NCBI GenBank assembly: GCA_002049455.2
Contig: KV918833.1
Span: 124,001 to 188,000, forward strand
Length of the DNA: 64,000 nt
Direction of reading: 5' to 3'
Source: Porphyra umbilicalis
Taxonomy: Eukaryota; Rhodophyta; Bangiophyceae; Bangiales; Bangiaceae
Positions 43,166 to 53,102 of the stretch are shown in pieces. Both the position numbers and the translations under genes were made by a program. The first letter of the stretch is position 1. Every line of letters starts with the position of its first letter. The notes under the pieces are model-generated. The model had not been told where the DNA came from. It worked only from the letters and a program-made list of their open reading frames with translations, and did not search any database.

Positions 43166-44520
43166 AAGCGGTAGATGAGATTGAGTGCAAGGCGTGACTG
43201 ATGGCGCAGTCGTGGCATTTGAGTATGAACGGGAGTGCAGGAGTCACAGCGTGGAGAGGTTCACGTCGCTTCATCGCGGGGACACCTCATATATCTTCTG
43301 GACAGGGCCCAAAGACTTTATTCTGGAGAACACCACAGGCACTTGCCAGCCGACGGGCACTCCTGTCATATAGAGCATCGCATTCATGGTGCTCTGTGCA
43401 TGAAGAACACCCATTTCTCCGTGTTTCTGAAGGCTTGATGACTGAGGTGTTAGCCGTATACGGGTATCTACAGCCGGTCTCCGAAATCTCCCGCACTCCA
43501 ACTGTTGCAAAAGAGTTCCAAATCGGCCTCTACGACCCCGCAGAGGCCGATTTGGAACACTTTTGGGACAGTTGTAGTGCGGGATTCTTCAGAGAACGGC
43601 TGTAGAGGCGCGGCATGTACACCTCACTTCGACACGGGTACACCTGTGACATCCTCTGGTTAGGGCGCCGTCACATTTTTCCTCAGCATCATACAGGCGC
43701 TAGCCGGCCGACGGGCACTGGTATAATATAACTGGGAGGATCGCGATCGACGATTTCCACTGGAACCATCGACAGATCTCGCGATTGTCTTCTGGAATGC
43801 AGCCCAGACAGAGGGAATTGGAAATCGCGACGGATTTGTCGCACACTGCACCCGTCGATCGTCTCGAAAAGGTACCACACTACTTGGGTGCGCAAAGGGT
43901 GTACTGGGGCGTACTGCGGCCTAGAATTTGTACTCAGAAAGTGAATTCAATGCTGAGGTGGCGCGGGCTCCACTGGCCTCTCACCAGCCCGTGGAAATGC
44001 AGGCTACAAGTGGCGCCCTCAGTCCTGGTGTTGTCTCCGCCGACGGCGGTGGGATTCGGCGGGATTCCCCGTCATGTAGCCTCGCCGGATCGCTAATATA
44101 GCCTCACCGGGTCGAGAGGCAACTTTCGAGCGTGAGACGTTTCAATGCCTCGTTGCAAGGCCTGGACGAGACTGGGCACGTATCAACTCCGGCGGTTCAT
44201 CACTGGATTTCTGGAACGCTGCGCTGCGCTCTACGTGGCGCTCACTGAACCCCCAGTGATACCCCAGGTCAGATCTCACCGTGACGACGATACCGGCTTG
44301 CCAGCCCGGTGCCAGGCGGACGCCTCCTCCGTCAAGGCGCTGCGCCCCCCCCGCCTTCGCCTCCCCCCCGCCCTGCCCCAGTGCCCTTGCCAATTTTTTT
44401 GCCCCCGCCTCGCCCCCGTCCCCCCCGCCCTGCCCCAGCTCATGCGGCAAAGCTGCTCGGCGCTTTTGCCCCTTTGCCCCGGTCCTGTCAATTCCCAAAA
44501 GCAACCGTCTTCACAGAAGC
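43166..44520. other. Intergenic stretch with hairpin, no supported gene
   Basis: Contains two diverged copies of a short element ending in GCCGACGGGCACT (near 43355 and 43710), a 17-bp inverted repeat (listed separately) and a pyrimidine-rich tract at about 44346-44470 made of CCCCCGCCCTGCCCCAG repeats. A 134-codon frame spans 43201-43605 but overlaps the hairpin and lacks recognisable features. Confidence 0.4.
43515..43558. repeat. Perfect 17-bp inverted repeat with 10-nt loop
   Basis: GTTCCAAATCGGCCTCT at 43515-43531 is mirrored by AGAGGCCGATTTGGAAC at 43542-43558. The symmetry continues imperfectly outward (AAAAGA on the left, CACTTTT on the right). Could be a hairpin terminator, a regulatory hairpin or the end of a mobile element. 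Confidence 0.85.
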
Positions 44521-44523
44521 GCT

Positions 44524-46154
44524 TTAAACGCCCTCCTCCTGGTCGTCACTCTCCCCCTCGTCCTCCTGCGCCGACATACACTCTCGACTAACAAACGCAT
44601 TCACAAAGAGGCGCGTCGCCCTCAGCTCCTCATCCGTGCTCGGAACGTCAGTGGGCATCAGCAACCCACCGTGGCGCTTGCTGAGGTTCTCCCAGTCATA
44701 CTCCACGGCTAACCATCCCACGACGTCCTCTGCCTTGATCACGTCGAGGCACACCGCGCCACCCTCTGCGACGTCCCACTGCAGCCGTTCGCACCCGTAC
44801 TTGGTCAGTACACACTCAGGCAGAGAGACGGCCTTTCCGGCTCGTTTCACGACCAGCCGCTGCCAGCCGCGTGCCCTGGTGTTCAGCACCACGACTGCCT
44901 GCCCGACCCGCAGTACACCGTCTTGTCCCCGAAACCTCGCCAGTCATATCACGGCGTCCCGTGAAAGGACGGAGCGCACCGGACCGCGTACTGCGCGCGC
45001 CCGCGTCCGGGGGAGGAGGGGTCGCCGTAGAACAGGTTGTTACTGCTGCTGAAGGGCGTCGTCTCGTCACAGTGCAGCACCACTTCCAGCACGTACAGGC
45101 CATGGCTTTGGACAAATTCTGCGCTGCGACGCAGCGCGGCCGCCAATCCGGTGATCCCGCGGCTCGCGGCCAGGTTTGCCAACGACCGCTTCTTGGAGTA
45201 CCTCCGCCTCCTCTACAGCCGCCTTCTTCGGCGGTTCGGTCGTGGTGCGTCGATTCGTGTTGGTCCTCGTCGGTCCCCCCGCTCTCCCCCGCCCCCTCCC
45301 CCTCGTCCTCCTTCTCAGTCTCGTCGTCTGCCAGTAGACGGGCAACAGCCTCGTTAATGATGAGCTGCTCCACGAACTCGCCCCTTTTGCGGTTGGTCAG
45401 CCTGTTGGCGGTCTTGACGTGCTTGTTCAGCGCCTCATTGTACGCGCTGTTACCGTCGTGGAGGTTTTATCGCAGGCGAAAATCGTCCAGCAGATGCACG
45501 GAGAAGCGGTGCAGCTTGGTTGTATGGCAGGGTCCCAGTCAGACCTGGAACCCGTCGACGACCAATGCGTGTGCCTTCTCGGCCAAGACGACTGCTTCGG
45601 AGTAAAAAATTCCCCCTCCCTGTGCACTGCGCAGCAAAAAGATAGTTGGTAACAGCAACCAGCTCACAGACAGCCCCCGTCAACGTCCGGTGCTCCTCCC
45701 TGTTTCTTGGAGCCCCTGCCACGCCAACAACGCTAAACGGCAAAAAAGGCAGGCCACGTCGGTGTTCGCTGCCCGTCAGGGTGGCTTGGCGCGTTGCTTC
45801 AGTAACAAAATAGCTGTGGTACCAAACTAGCAGTGTAAACACAGTGACAGTACAGAGAGAGAGAAGGTACGCACTGGAGAGTAAGCAACTGTATCAGTCA
45901 CATTGGGAGCGCCACGCATGCATCCTTCCCGCTGACACTCGCCCCTCACGTCCAGGATACCACTCCGAGGTCGTCACGTACCCAGGGTGGATGTGTGGCA
46001 CGCGTAAGCGGCGCGACGCGTGCTTGAACCGCAGGTTCATGCCGCGCTCCCTGTTGGTGAGCGTGTCTAACCGCGCCTGGTTGCCGCCGTTGGAGGCACT
46101 GCGGAGGTAGACGGGCACCTGGTTGGCAATTTTCCTATTGACGCCAGTATCCAT
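44524..46154 (-). pseudogene. CACTA/Plavaka-like transposase, C-terminal half, degenerate
   Basis: Fragments in several frames follow one another in the order expected for the downstream part of a Plavaka-type (CACTA superfamily) transposase. From right to left: LRFKHASRRLRVPHIHPGYV in the 45894-46154 frame, an acidic segment after NRKRGEFVEQLIINEAVARL (about 45300-45400), HGLYVLEVVLHCDETTPFSS (about 45050-45110), APSFHG (about 44960), and a final 122-codon frame with VVLNTRARGWQRLVVKR ending in an acidic tail at 44524. The APSFHG and VVLNTRARGW pair resembles the small domain near the end of Plavaka proteins. Frame changes between the pieces mean introns, frameshifts or both; a functional protein seems unlikely. 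Confidence 0.55.
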
Positions 46155-46576
46155 CAGGGCCTTTCCGAATCCGGGATTTTCAGCAGAATCTGGGATATAT
46201 CCAGATATATCCGGTTATATCCGTTGGAATCATCTCGCCATCCAATGTGAGAGCAAAACGGAAGACACTGCCTGAAAGCTCACCTCATGCTCAGTCTCCT
46301 CGTGAAAAGACTGATGAGCATAAGATGTTGCTGCGGGCACGACGCTGCTGCTTACAGAACGGTCCTTTATCCGAATCATTATTCCGAAGCCCCTGGTATC
46401 CATGACCTGTGGCTCACAGAATACGCAGCGACCCGATGCCAGCCAAACATCAAGCCACGCACACACCAGTGCCACACGATGTCGTAAGTTACTGAGCGGT
46501 CGCAACGAGCAAAACTCCCACGGTGCTCTCTATCTGGTGTAGCAAGCAAGCGAGCAAGCCAAAATGAAATACGTAC

Positions 46577-47453
46577 GTGGAGGTGGTAAAAGCCAGGCAA
46601 GCGATGGAGCATCCGGGGACCACTGCCGAGCCCAGCCCAGGCGGCCATCGCTGGAACCACGCTGTTCAAGCTGTGCTTCTTTGTCACATCAGTCCGTCTC
46701 GCGGCCGCACCCCGAAAGTCACCCATGGTGGCATTGTCCAGTTGTGCCCGTACGGTCTCGTTCACATCCTTACTGGGGGCCTTGCCACCTTCAGAGGAGC
46801 ACGAGTCGGCCCGTCCAGCCAAACAGGGAGTACATGGGAAGAGGCAGCCTGTAGCCTTGACGCACATGACAGCCCTCTCCTCTGGTTGATCGCATACGTA
46901 CAGAAGACGACGCGGTGACACGCGCATTTGTTCCCCGCCAGGAAGATCCAGCCACACACCCCGGTGACTGGCCAGCATAGACCGTCGGAACACGACGTGC
47001 AGGATGCGCTGCAGGAGCTCAGCGCGGCCCTGGCTGCCCTCCTGCGTCTTCAGGAACTTGGCCTTCACCTGGGGTATGAAAGCCAGCGTGACCCACCACA
47101 CCTGCTCAGTGTTGATATTGACAACATGCATGCGCAGCGGGTACGCCAATACGGCGCCGCTGCTGCTGAGTACGGTGGCGTTCGAGTAGAGATGCATCCC
47201 CAGTACGCGCGTGCCCCGCTGCATCGTGCCGTCAACGCGGGCACGCTGCTCCTGGTACATCTCACCGTCCCAGGCCCCCCGAAGTAGAACCTATTGGGAG
47301 GTTACGTCCGTAATTGCGGTGTCCATCCCGGACGACGGCGATGGCGGGTTCACCGCGGGGTTCTCCTCATCCTCTCCCCAGCACAGGTCCCCCAGCTCCA
47401 CCCTCATAACCTCCTCCTGCACAACATCAATCGCGTCGCGAAAAAACACCGGG
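46577..47453 (-). pseudogene. CACTA/Plavaka-like transposase, central exon
   Basis: The frame contains MHLYSNATVLSSSGAVLAYP and then WLDLPGGEQMRVSPRRLLYV, YVCDQPEERAVMCVKATGCL and FPCTPCL. This order matches the core of Plavaka/KDZ-type transposases: a SDxTxLxxxG region, the RVFPR-like segment, the YxxDxPE motif and the CPxCL pair. The aspartate usually found at the start of the first motif is asparagine here (YSNAT). Coding-like sequence ends at GFYHLH immediately before GTACGT (46576-46571), a consensus splice donor. Upstream, RDAIDVVQEEVMRVELGDLC is followed by an in-frame TAG at about 47287. The exon is cut at 47454 by the gypsy element and continues at 51785. Confidence 0.65.
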
Positions 47454-47972
47454 TACTGGCCTCAGTACCACCGGGCTGGCCCATTCACTCTGGCTGGGCT
47501 CTATAACTTCGAGCTTGAGCATTCGGTCGACTTGGGCCTTGATGAGTTCCCTAGGTCGGGGACCCATCCGGTAGGGGTTGAGCCGGACGGGCTTGGAGCT
47601 CGGCTTCAACTCGATCCGGTGCTCCGCGGCCTTGATGGAGCCCAAGTGCCTACCTCAGAGGGCTAGGTGCTTCTCCAGTAGGGCGAGCACTTGAGGCCGC
47701 AGTCCCTCGGGCACGTTCGAAGTATGAGCGTGGGGCTCCTCCACGGGGTCCGTCGCGTCGGGCGCGGTGGTCGGATAGGGGCTGAGTGCAGCCCAGTCCT
47801 CTTGGGATATGGCGGCTACCGTACCGGAGTAGGCCGACTTATGCCCCATGACTATGCCCTTGGGAAATCGCTTACTCGTGTTCCCCGTACGAATTACCTC
47901 CACCATCCACGTCTGGTTGGCGGTGCAGTCCATGGTGCCAGTTGCAACATGCACGCGGTGGCGCTCATACAC
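47454..47972 (-). pseudogene. Gypsy pol linker and truncated reverse transcriptase start
   Basis: The upper frame (47655-47972) has the usual protease-RT linker: VIRTGNTSKRFPKGIVMGHK, then GTVAAISQEDW and LRPQVLALLEKHLAL. The next frame (to 47454) starts the RT domain with IELKPSSKPVRLNPYRMGPR, VDRMLKLEVIEPSQSEWASP and VVL, where the RT sequence stops. The change of frame between the two pieces indicates a frameshift. The YXDD catalytic motif and everything after it are absent. Confidence 0.85.
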
Positions 47973-48648
47973 TCGATGGCGCTGGGTGATGACCCGATTC
48001 CCCTCGAATGACGTCTGTATGGGACGTATCCCCGGGACCGCGGGGGTAGGACCACCTCGTGTGCCAGGCGCACCTTGGTGTCCGCCTCACTAGCGGCCCC
48101 GACTGGGGTTGGTCCGCCCGGGCATACGACACCGTCTTACCCCGACGGAGGATGGAGACCCTACATCCGTTTAGTATCCGCATGTACCCCTTTGGCCCGC
48201 AAATGTTGGGGACGTGGACGTCAGTGTAGTCGGTCCCTAGGAGTAGGGGGACCGACATGCCACGCACTACCCCACACGTGACTGGGGTGGAGTAAGTGCC
48301 GACTCGCACCGTAAGAGTCACGGTACCCGTGATGGAAAGGAGTCCCCCATTCACGTCAAACAACTGGGCGGTCGCCGCGTCTAAGGGCGCCACCTCTATC
48401 TCCGGGGGGAGTAGCGCTTCCCGTACTAGGGAGACGCACGACCCCGGGTCGAGTTTGACGCGGAGGGCTAAATCACGCCCCGCCTCTAGCCAGACGCGAC
48501 TGGCCACCTGGTAGTTGAACGCCGTCAGGATGGCCACCACATTCTGGCCGCCTACCCCCTTCGGGAGGGGTGCGTCCCGAGGGCGGATCCCCTTGGGTAG
48601 GGATAGGATGCATACTGGCATCACATCCACGTCCCGGGTTGGGTCCAC
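47965..48648 (-). CDS. Gypsy retropepsin-like aspartic protease region
   Basis: The 227-aa frame contains the catalytic loop in ALRVKLDPGSCVSLV (about 48435-48475) and the downstream VPLLLGTDYTDVHV motif characteristic of Ty3/gypsy proteases. The catalytic signature is normally D-T/S-G; here the codons are GAC CCG GGG, giving D-P-G. That change may have abolished activity or may be a lineage variant. The protease would cut the Gag-Pol polyprotein. Confidence 0.8.
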   Translation of the reverse strand: MDPTRDVDVMPVCILSLPKGIRPRDAPLPKGVGGQNVVAILTAFNYQVASRVWLEAGRDLALRVKLDPGSCVSLVREALLPPEIEVAPLDAATAQLFDVNGGLLSITGTVTLTVRVGTYSTPVTCGVVRGMSVPLLLGTDYTDVHVPNICGPKGYMRILNGCRVSILRRGKTVSYARADQPQSGPLVRRTPRCAWHTRWSYPRGPGDTSHTDVIRGESGHHPAPSSV

Positions 48649-48890
48649 CGGTTGCCGCGTGGAGGGCCCAACACCGGTGGTTATTCGTTTCCCTCCTCGG
48701 ACTCAGAGGAGGTGGTGGGTCCGCACTCGGGCTCGGTCTGCGGTTCACCCTTCTCAAGCGGCGTCGACTCCTCGCCGCTTGAGCTGGAGTCCTTGTGGGG
48801 AGTGGCAACGGCTACTCGCCGGCCCGCTCGCGGGGTATCGCGGGAGCCCGAGGATGTCCCGAGAAGGGACCACCGACTGGCTATGGCCAA

Positions 48891-49805
48891 TCAGTCGCGT
48901 AGGCGTGCGTCCAAGTGGGGGCACACCTCGGCCCAATGACCCACATTGCCACACTGCCAGCAAGGGTACTCTCCCGCCCGAGCCTTGGGTCGGGACCCAT
49001 CGTATCGGGGGGCCGGAGTGGGGGCACCCACGGCCCCGACGGTCCGGACGGGGGCGTCCCGCGGTTGGTAACCCCGCTTTCCCCCGGTGACCCTGGCAAG
49101 GGCGGCCGCACGAGCTTGCCGCCGGAGCCGGGCCTACTCCGCGAGCGCTTCTCGCTCCTTGGTCAGCTCCTTGTGCTGCTCAAGTCGTAGCCAGCGGTGT
49201 TCGTCGCCCTTAGTCTGGGCGACGCGGGCCAGCTCCGCCATAGTCATGCCGGGGGTGTTGCGCTCGCGCACCGTGGTGCGCGCCGCGCGATGGACACCTT
49301 CCACAAAGCGCCCCTTGAGGGCGCCCTCCCCGTACATGAACCCGCACTCGGTGTTGAGGCGGCGGAGGCGCTCGGCGAAGGACAACTCGTCCTCGTCATC
49401 CCGTTGGACCTCGACTTTCAGGGTCTCGACAAGAGTAGCCACCGAGGCCTCGTCAACGTGACGCAGGATCATCCAGTTGATGAGCTCCAGGTATGAAGTG
49501 ACATCGCCGGGGTTACCCGCCCGGCGAGTTCGCATAACCATCATCACCTCTGACTTGAGAGGTTCCTTCGTGAACTCTTAAAAGAAGAAGAAGGCTTCGC
49601 CTTCGGAGATTTTGTTGTCGTCACAGGCCTTGCCAAACTTGCGCAAGAACTGGAAGACCCTAGCCGGGGGGGAACCATCCCACTCGTCGTCTACCCCGAA
49701 GGACTGAGCCACCTCTTTCTTGCGCCGGCCCAGAGTACGGGCCTGGCGCCGCGTGTAGGCAACCGACTTGTTTTCTAGCGCGTAGGTCTCACAATCGAAC
49801 ATCAC
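48891..49805 (-). pseudogene. Gypsy gag with zinc knuckle, two in-frame stops
   Basis: One reading frame runs from about 49805 to the TGA at 48891-48893. It holds an early segment (VFQFLRKFGKACDDNKISEG), the retrotransposon gag core (ELINWMILRHVDEASVATLV, then FAERLRRLNTECGFMYGEGA and LKGRFVEGV) and a CX2CX4HX4C zinc knuckle, CWQCGNVGHWAEVC, at 48921-48962. A TAA at 49578-49580 and a TAG at 49134-49136 interrupt the frame, so the copy is defective unless read through. Gag would package the element's RNA into particles. Confidence 0.8.
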
Positions 49806-49811
49806 TCGGTA

Positions 49812-50932
49812 TTACGGGTGGTTCACCACAAGCTTGGGCGGCACCACCCGAGGTGGGGGTGTCGGGGTGGTTTGAGTAGGCCACACCCCTGCCTCTGGAC
49901 CGGTTGCGGGGGAGAGTTGCGTCGGGAACCCCGGGTCAATACCCCGGGGTAACTCTCGCGCAGCTCCCCCGCCTTGCTCACCCTCCGCCAAGTCAGGAGT
50001 CGGCTGGGCCCTCGGGTCAATACCACGAGTACCCTCCCTCACCGTCGACGGCGTGGGGGTAGCACGAAACGCACCAAGTAGGGCCGCAACAGCTGACTTG
50101 TCCCCCGAGCGGGAGACGTCAGTGGTCGACGACGACGACGAGTCGTCGCGTCGGCGCCGACGAGAAGAGCGCCGGGTTCGGCCCCGCCGCTCAGCGGGCC
50201 TGGGCGTAGAGCCCCTCAACATTGTAACTAGCAATCGGGTAACTTCAGACCGAACGACCTCGGCCACGGCGTCTCGCAACTCGAGACCCTGGCCATCCCT
50301 GGCACCCCGTGAGCCTGGGAGAGCACGACTAGAGCTCCCGCCTGCAGGCTCTCGTGCCGATCCTGGCATCGCCGCCCCCTCTTAAGCACCAAGAGGGGAT
50401 CTCCCACCGCGCCCGAGGGCCGGGGGACCGATACCGTGGGTTTCAGCGCTGTGATCAAGCGCCGGGGCACCCTGGGCACTCCGGGAACATAGGGGAGCAC
50501 GACAAGAGCTCCCATCCGCAGGTTCCCGTGCCGGTGGTGGCCAGACCCACCGCCCCACGTGGTAACGTCGGGCATCTGTCCTACGCCGAAATGAGAGCCA
50601 GCACCCGACAGGACGGCCTCGGGGTGAGTAGTACCCGAGGGAGCGCCTGTCGGGGGGCGAGTCCCAGTCGGATCGAGGGTCGGGGGCAAGGGCTGGAGCA
50701 AAGTCCGCTCCCTGCGGGCACCCGCATCCGTGGTGCCGGCACTGGTGTGGCGATCGTCAACCGACGATCCGCCTCCGGGGGGAGTAATCTCATCCACCCC
50801 GGCACCAAGCACCTCGACACCAGCGGGGTCTCCATTCCCCCTCCCATCGGCCATCGACCCGGCCGGACTCAGCCAAACCTGGCGTTGCGGGGCGCCGCCC
50901 GCAGCGCCAGGCACCAAGGGGAGGAGGACCAA
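49812..50932 (-). CDS. Gypsy element leader ORFs upstream of gag
   Basis: Two overlapping minus-strand frames (50228-50932 and 49812-50369) follow the LTR. The second is rich in Arg and Ser (RRSSRRRRRDDSSSSSTTDV) and ends PPPRVVPPKLVVNHP just before gag begins. I do not recognise either. The arrangement suggests either an extended, frame-broken gag N-terminus or a separate basic nucleocapsid-like protein. Confidence 0.4.
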
Positions 50933-51016
50933 CTAGGTTCCCCCCGAGGCGGGTTGGCGCACCGCCACCACCCCGAGGAAGGTTGAGTTGGCTTCCTCCC
51001 CTGCTGCTCCACCAAA

Positions 51017-51780
51017 TGTGACAACACGCTCAGCCCACCCCACCCAGGTGGGGGGGAGGGCGAGCCAAACCGTGTCGCCGGGTTGTCCTGTCGGGGAGTA
51101 CCCGCCCCGGAAGAAAACCCCGAAGAGCACATACGCACGGCGTCGACCGGGGGAAGGCTCCCCGAGCGACAAACACGAGTTGTGTGACTGGAAGTTTACT
51201 TGCCCGCGTCGAAGGCCTCAAGGCGACACTCACGCCTCGCCCTCTTATCCCGTCCGTTCCCCTCGGCCCCTCCGAAAACCCTCCTCAGACACCCTCAAAG
51301 GACTCTCGGAAAACCCTCCTCAGACACCCTCAAAGGACCCTCGGAAAACCCTCCTCAGACTCCCTCAAAGGACCCTCGGAAAACCCTCCCCAGACACCCT
51401 CAAAGGACCCTCGGAAAACCCTCCCCTCAGAGCCCACGGGGCCCATAACCCGGAGGACGGCCGAAGCTTTGAATACCGCCTTGAGTAGAGGCGGGGGAAG
51501 GGTGCTACGTGACACCCTCGCGGCGCCCCGGGGTCAGGGGCGCGGAGTAACATAAGTCGATAATCCAAGTCGAGTTTACACAAATTTAGGCCCTTAAGAA
51601 GGGGCCCGCTCGGGGGAGTTACGAATTCCAGGGAAGTATTGGGATTGCGGTTGTGGTTGGTGAGTCACGAGGTGATCACAAGTGGGTCGCGAACGGAAGA
51701 ATTTGAAATATGTGGTAGTGGGACATATTATCGGGGAATCTGGTTCCCCGAGTATGGGTACCATGTGACGGACCGTCACA
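51017..51780 (-). repeat. 5' LTR of the gypsy element (764 bp)
   Basis: On the minus strand it starts TGTGACGGTCCGTCACATGG at 51780 and ends GTTGTCACA at 51017, giving TGTGAC/GTCACA terminal inverted repeats typical of LTRs. The first 17 bases, TGTGACGGTCCGTCACA, are themselves a near-perfect palindrome. The base following the end is TTTGGTGGAGCAGC, placed where the primer-binding site belongs. A 35-bp tandem repeat lies inside. Confidence 0.8.
51272..51424 (-). repeat. 35-bp tandem repeat inside the LTR
   Basis: GAAAACCCTCCTCAGACACC (plus strand) begins at 51274, 51309, 51344, 51379 and 51414, an exact 35-bp period with one to three substitutions per copy. Internal LTR repeats of this kind often hold promoter or enhancer sites; that role is inferred. 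Confidence 0.9.
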
Positions 51781-51784
51781 GTAC

Positions 51785-52286
51785 CCGCAGCGCCGCTGGC
51801 GGGGCCCCTCGACTGGCCGTGGCAGCGACCACATACGCCTCCCCGTACGCATCCCGGCTGCCTGTCGAGCGCGTCAGCAACGGGCAACAGGTGCACCTGG
51901 TTCCACAACGCCACGTCCTTGGTGGTCTCCCGCACGTGCATGCGCCGCCCCCGCGCCGTTGCCGGGTGGTCGGGGGGCAACACCACCGCCCCGACTGGTG
52001 TGGTGGGCGCCGCGAGCGGCGGCCCAAAAGAGACACACGTGGCGCAAGGCGGCGGCACGCAGGTCGTGGCCCGCTCATAACCCAGCGCCGACGCTGTCGC
52101 CGGGGTAGAGCAGGTCCCGCAGCACCTTGGTCGCGTCGACGAGGGCGGCGTCCACCATGGGGTTTGGTCGCTTCCATAGGAGCCACATGATAAAGCCTGG
52201 AGGCCGGCGTTAATCAGCGGGGGGGGTTGCCAGTTCAGTCGCCTCCGCGATTCTGCCCACGATTGCAGGGCCATTTATTTCAGATC
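51785..52286 (-). pseudogene. CACTA/Plavaka-like transposase, N-terminal part beyond the gypsy insertion
   Basis: Minus-strand frames here read DAYGEAYVVAATASRGAPP (51790-51850), similar in place and sequence to the VYGELYTSxAFxEAH region of Plavaka proteins, and upstream VALWNQVHLLPVADALDR. This segment would join the 46577-47453 exon if the retroelement between 47454 and 51780 were removed. Stops and frame changes show it is no longer intact. The right limit is uncertain. Confidence 0.4.
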
Positions 52287-52580
52287 ACATGTTCACGTGG
52301 CGTGCCACAGAGGTTCCACTTGGAAGTTAATCAGTGGGCGGTTCCATTGCCACGTGGGTCTCTGAGAGAGCGTTGCATCGTTGAGGGTAAGAAGCTTCGC
52401 TAATCATCATTTGGGGTAGGTCACCGCAATACCACCATACATGCGCCCGGTTGTAGTATCGCTACTTGCACCGACTCAAAGCCGACGCGCTGCAAGCAAA
52501 CGGTGCCGAGGCCTACAGAGACGGTGTTTGCCAACAGCGCCATCAAGCAAACGACAGAATAAAAAAGCTCTTCAGCTGCG

Positions 52581-53102
52581 TTAGTCTTCGTCCTCTCCTG
52601 CGAGGAACATGTCGTCCTCCTGAGCGATGGTGCTCACTTCATCCTCGACGACAAACCACCGGTCCACCGCACTGCCTCTCTCTTCCTCCGACACCCCCAG
52701 AAAGTCCACAACCAAACCAGTGTTTTTCAACAGAGAGACCACCTCTGACACGTCCGCATGGACGCTGTCAGCTACAGGTAGAACCCGATGCAGCTGTGTG
52801 GGCACGACAGCGTCGATCTTGTTTGTCGCGACTGAGCGACCTCGCCAACACGAGTGGGGAATTGGATGATCGGTGGGGGGGAAAGGACCGCGGGCAAGCA
52901 GGTGGTAGTTCGATGGTGGGGGGATGGTGTGCGGTGCGGTGGCCATGGAAGCTGTCTTGCTGCATGACATCGGGGGCACATGCTTAATGTCTGAGTCAGC
53001 AGTCCCATGGAATGACGTCGCTGCAGAGTATTTAATTGCAGTAAGGACCTGCTCGTTTATACGATCGGGTCGTATAAACGAGCGCCCTAATATCGAATAC
53101 AC
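52581..53102 (-). CDS. Doubtful ORF with acidic C-terminus
   Basis: A 173-codon minus-strand frame ending VVEDEVSTIAQEDDMFLAGEDED. The last ~80 residues (from TNKIDAVVPTQLHRVLPVAD) have coding-like composition, whereas the first half looks like random translation and crosses the 53051-53083 palindrome. It may be a transposase remnant or the last exon of a gene. I recognise no motif. Confidence 0.3.
   Translation of the reverse strand: MYSILGRSFIRPDRINEQVLTAIKYSAATSFHGTADSDIKHVPPMSCSKTASMATAPHTIPPPSNYHLLARGPFPPTDHPIPHSCWRGRSVATNKIDAVVPTQLHRVLPVADSVHADVSEVVSLLKNTGLVVDFLGVSEEERGSAVDRWFVVEDEVSTIAQEDDMFLAGEDED
53051..53083. repeat. Perfect 14-bp inverted repeat
   Basis: GCTCGTTTATACGA (53051-53064) and TCGTATAAACGAGC (53070-53083) flank the 5-bp spacer TCGGG. 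It could be a cruciform site, a recombinase or regulator binding site, or a transposon remnant. Confidence 0.9.

Larger units (their letters stand above)
47454..51784 (-). mobile_element. Ty3/gypsy retrotransposon, 3' truncated, nested in the CACTA-like gene
   Basis: Order on the minus strand: 5' LTR, possible primer-binding site beginning TTTGGTGG, a leader ORF, gag with zinc knuckle, retropepsin, linker, and the first ~60 residues of reverse transcriptase. Everything after the EWASPVV motif of RT, including RNase H, integrase and the 3' LTR, is missing. A 4-bp GTAC flanks the element on both sides (51781-51784 and about 47454-47457), consistent with a target-site duplication, though the missing 3' LTR makes this only suggestive. 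Confidence 0.8.

Noticed and set aside
42484-43274. Pro/Thr/His-rich minus-strand ORFs
   Set aside because: They are direct translations of the G/T-rich minisatellite.
49812-50932. Envelope-like protein in the gypsy element
   Set aside because: The frames lie upstream of gag, lack signal peptide and membrane segments, and are Arg/Ser/Pro-rich.
44524-52286. A defined CACTA terminal inverted repeat pair around the transposase
   Set aside because: I searched both flanks for CACTA-type ends and found no matching pair; the element's limits are left open.
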